A stretch of DNA of 23,288 bases from Treponema sp. UBA1793 (GTDB lineage Bacteria; Spirochaetota; Spirochaetia; Treponematales; Treponemataceae), in contig DCFX01000013.1 in assembly GCA_002314445.1 (NCBI GenBank), positions 1-23,288 on the forward strand. The letters run 5' to 3'. Below are positions 22,154 to 23,288 of the stretch, in pieces. The translations under genes were made by a program, and so were the position numbers. The notes below the pieces were generated by a model, which did no database searches, was not told where the DNA came from, and saw only the letters and a list, made by a program, of their open reading frames with translations. How positions within the stretch are numbered: position 1 is the stretch's first letter; each line of letters begins with the position of its first letter.

Positions 22154-22183
22154 TTGCGTGCAGCCTGTAAATCATAGTATACT
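22154..22183 (+). promoter_or_regulatory. Promoter suggesting a leaderless mRNA for the glycosidase-type lipoprotein
   Basis: TTGCGT (22154-22159), 18 bases, TATACT (22178-22183). Only six bases separate the -10 from the ATG at 22190, and no Shine-Dalgarno sequence is visible, so the transcript should begin at the start codon. Confidence 0.5.
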
Positions 22184-22189
22184 TGCCGC

Positions 22190-23044
22190 ATGAAAAAGGT
22201 TGCAGTACTACGTTTTCTCTCTCTCGTCTGTTTGTGTATATCAATTCTTATTTCATGTGCAAGTCGTCCGGTACTGGATACCACAGAAGACGAACAGGCC
22301 GTACCGCAGTCATTGTACGTCCCGGAATCGTTCGACTGGCAGAACGTCTGTACCGGAGTCGACCGCTTTGACTTTGAAAACGCAGCACTCCCCGTACGCT
22401 GGCACGCAGTCCGCATTGAGCTTCGGACTGAAGGACTTGAACTTGCCGCTTTTCCCGGAACTGCATGGAAAGGAACAAAACCGCATGCAATACGTACTGC
22501 TGATTTTGCAGAGAAATACGGCTGTACGGTGGCGGTAAATACATCTCCGTTTACACTGAAAAAAGAAATTGTCGGCATTCATATAGTCCAGGGAAGACTG
22601 TACGCTCCTCCCGTTGAGCGTTACAGTGCGCTTGTTTTCAAGGCAGATTCAGATGGTGGTACCTGCCGCGCCTCAATAACAGGAAATCAGACAGAAGAAA
22701 CAGTACGGGAAGCGGTATATGCGTTCGGTGGTTTTTTTACCATACTGCAGAACGGACAAAAGAGCGATTTCCGCATCAGCAGGCATGATTCCCGCAGCGG
22801 CGCAGGTATTTCAGAAGACGGACGCATACTGTACATTCTCGTTGTTGAAGGAGAACATCCGCACAAAAGCATGGGGCTTTCATATCCGCAGTGCGCAGAC
22901 ATATTCAGAGCGATGGGCTGTACCGACGCCATAGAATTCGACGGAGGCAGTTCCTCCGATCTCTGCATCAACGGAAAAAGTGTCCTCTCATATACCAGCA
23001 CAACAGTACAGGCGGCAAGTTTCGGAATAAGAATGCAGCAGTAA
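22190..23044 (+). CDS. Phosphodiester glycosidase family (NAGPA/DUF2233) lipoprotein
   Basis: A 284-residue lipoprotein (lipobox ISCAS, Cys at about 23) with a phosphodiester-glycosidase-type domain. The family core can be followed: a VNTSPF segment (about 115-120), then GAGISEDGRILYILVVEG (about 204-221), GLSYPQCADIFRAMGCTDAIEFDGGSSSDLCING (about 229-262, the DGGSS active-site loop), and a final short strand. Human NAGPA removes GlcNAc from phosphodiesters; bacterial members are thought to act on cell-envelope or exopolysaccharide phosphodiesters, but the substrate here is unknown. There is no ribosome binding site, and the -10 directly before the ATG implies a leaderless message. It converges on the last partial gene. 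Confidence 0.85.
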   Translation: MKKVAVLRFLSLVCLCISILISCASRPVLDTTEDEQAVPQSLYVPESFDWQNVCTGVDRFDFENAALPVRWHAVRIELRTEGLELAAFPGTAWKGTKPHAIRTADFAEKYGCTVAVNTSPFTLKKEIVGIHIVQGRLYAPPVERYSALVFKADSDGGTCRASITGNQTEETVREAVYAFGGFFTILQNGQKSDFRISRHDSRSGAGISEDGRILYILVVEGEHPHKSMGLSYPQCADIFRAMGCTDAIEFDGGSSSDLCINGKSVLSYTSTTVQAASFGIRMQQ

Positions 23045-23088
23045 CAAAAAACGGCCTGATTCAGTCATGGGAAAAAACAATTCCCGCA

Positions 23089-23288
23089 TTATATCCGCTC
23101 CTTTAAATACTGATTTGAAATGCGCTCCTGCTCAAGCCGGTTCCGTTGCGGTGCGGCGCGAAGCCGCATGAACACTGCACGCTCATCGTCCGTAAGATGC
23201 TCCGGGACTTTGTCCGAAGGAAGCGTCTTGCCAAAAACGCGGCAGCCGTCGAATGCAGAAAGCGTCTGCTCATCCATGCAGAAAGAAC
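23089..23288 (-). CDS. Unrecognised protein, C-terminal part (runs off the window)
   Basis: An open frame enters from the right edge and ends with TAA at 23089. An internal ATG at 23277 exists, but the frame stays open to the window edge (SFCMDEQTL...), so the start may lie outside. The visible 62 residues (DGCRVFGKTLPSDKVPEHLTDDERAVFMRLR, ending QYLKERI) are charged and helical with no motif I recognise. It is convergent with the glycosidase-type gene. A small inverted repeat GGGAA/TTCCC (near 23069-23085) between the stops is the only terminator-like element. Confidence 0.45.
   Translation of the reverse strand, partial: SFCMDEQTLSAFDGCRVFGKTLPSDKVPEHLTDDERAVFMRLRAAPQRNRLEQERISNQYLKERI

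Overview
The window looks like a chromosomal segment from an anaerobic, fermentative, host-associated spirochaete, most likely a Treponema-like organism. This rests on gene content: class II galT, fermentative D-lactate dehydrogenase, several lipoproteins with spirochaete-style signal peptides, a soluble-adenylyl-cyclase-like giant protein, and a clostridial-type flavin thioredoxin reductase. Base composition looks moderate, in the mid-40s % GC by eye. The genus is an inference, not something the sequence proves. I found no rRNA, tRNA, CRISPR array, transposase or phage gene.

Layout. 1-5116 (mostly +): the tail of a chloramphenicol-acetyltransferase-type gene, galT, D-lactate dehydrogenase (- strand, convergent with galT), a small exported L,D-transpeptidase, then a CobW/COG0523 metal-chaperone GTPase followed by a Cys-rich DUF134 DNA-binding protein. 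5157-11238 (-): an apparent operon read right to left. It holds a catalytically gutted lipase remnant, a 1409-residue cyclase/ATPase/TPR protein, a polytopic membrane protein broken by three single-base frameshifts, and a DNA alkyltransferase (ogt). 11500-13788 (-): a ZIP metal transporter and an exported beta-propeller protein.

13903-17422 (-) is a redox and peroxide-defence block: an FMN split-barrel protein, an OhrR-type MarR regulator that keeps the peroxide-sensing Cys15, then gpx-trxB-trxA as a compact operon, and ferritin. The thioredoxin reductase lacks both NADPH-binding motifs and resembles the ferredoxin-dependent (FFTR) type, so electrons would run ferredoxin to TrxB to TrxA to the Cys-type peroxidase. 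A near-identical 10-base sequence lies upstream of both ohrR and gpx, which suggests one peroxide regulon.

17423-23288 holds a non-coding stretch with an (AT)10 tract, a small lipoprotein, gpmA with a duplicated structured leader, the amtB-glnB ammonium module (- strand), and two + strand lipoproteins (a lipocalin and a phosphodiester-glycosidase-type protein). A partial unrecognised gene closes the window.

The most notable non-coding signals are a 17-bp hairpin plus U6 terminator between a good promoter and amtB; a tandemly duplicated ~63-bp leader module ahead of gpmA, each copy carrying a hairpin, a U-tract and a Shine-Dalgarno sequence, the upstream copy opening a 16-codon mini-ORF; and palindromes clustered over the ohrR, gpx, ferritin and lipocalin control regions.
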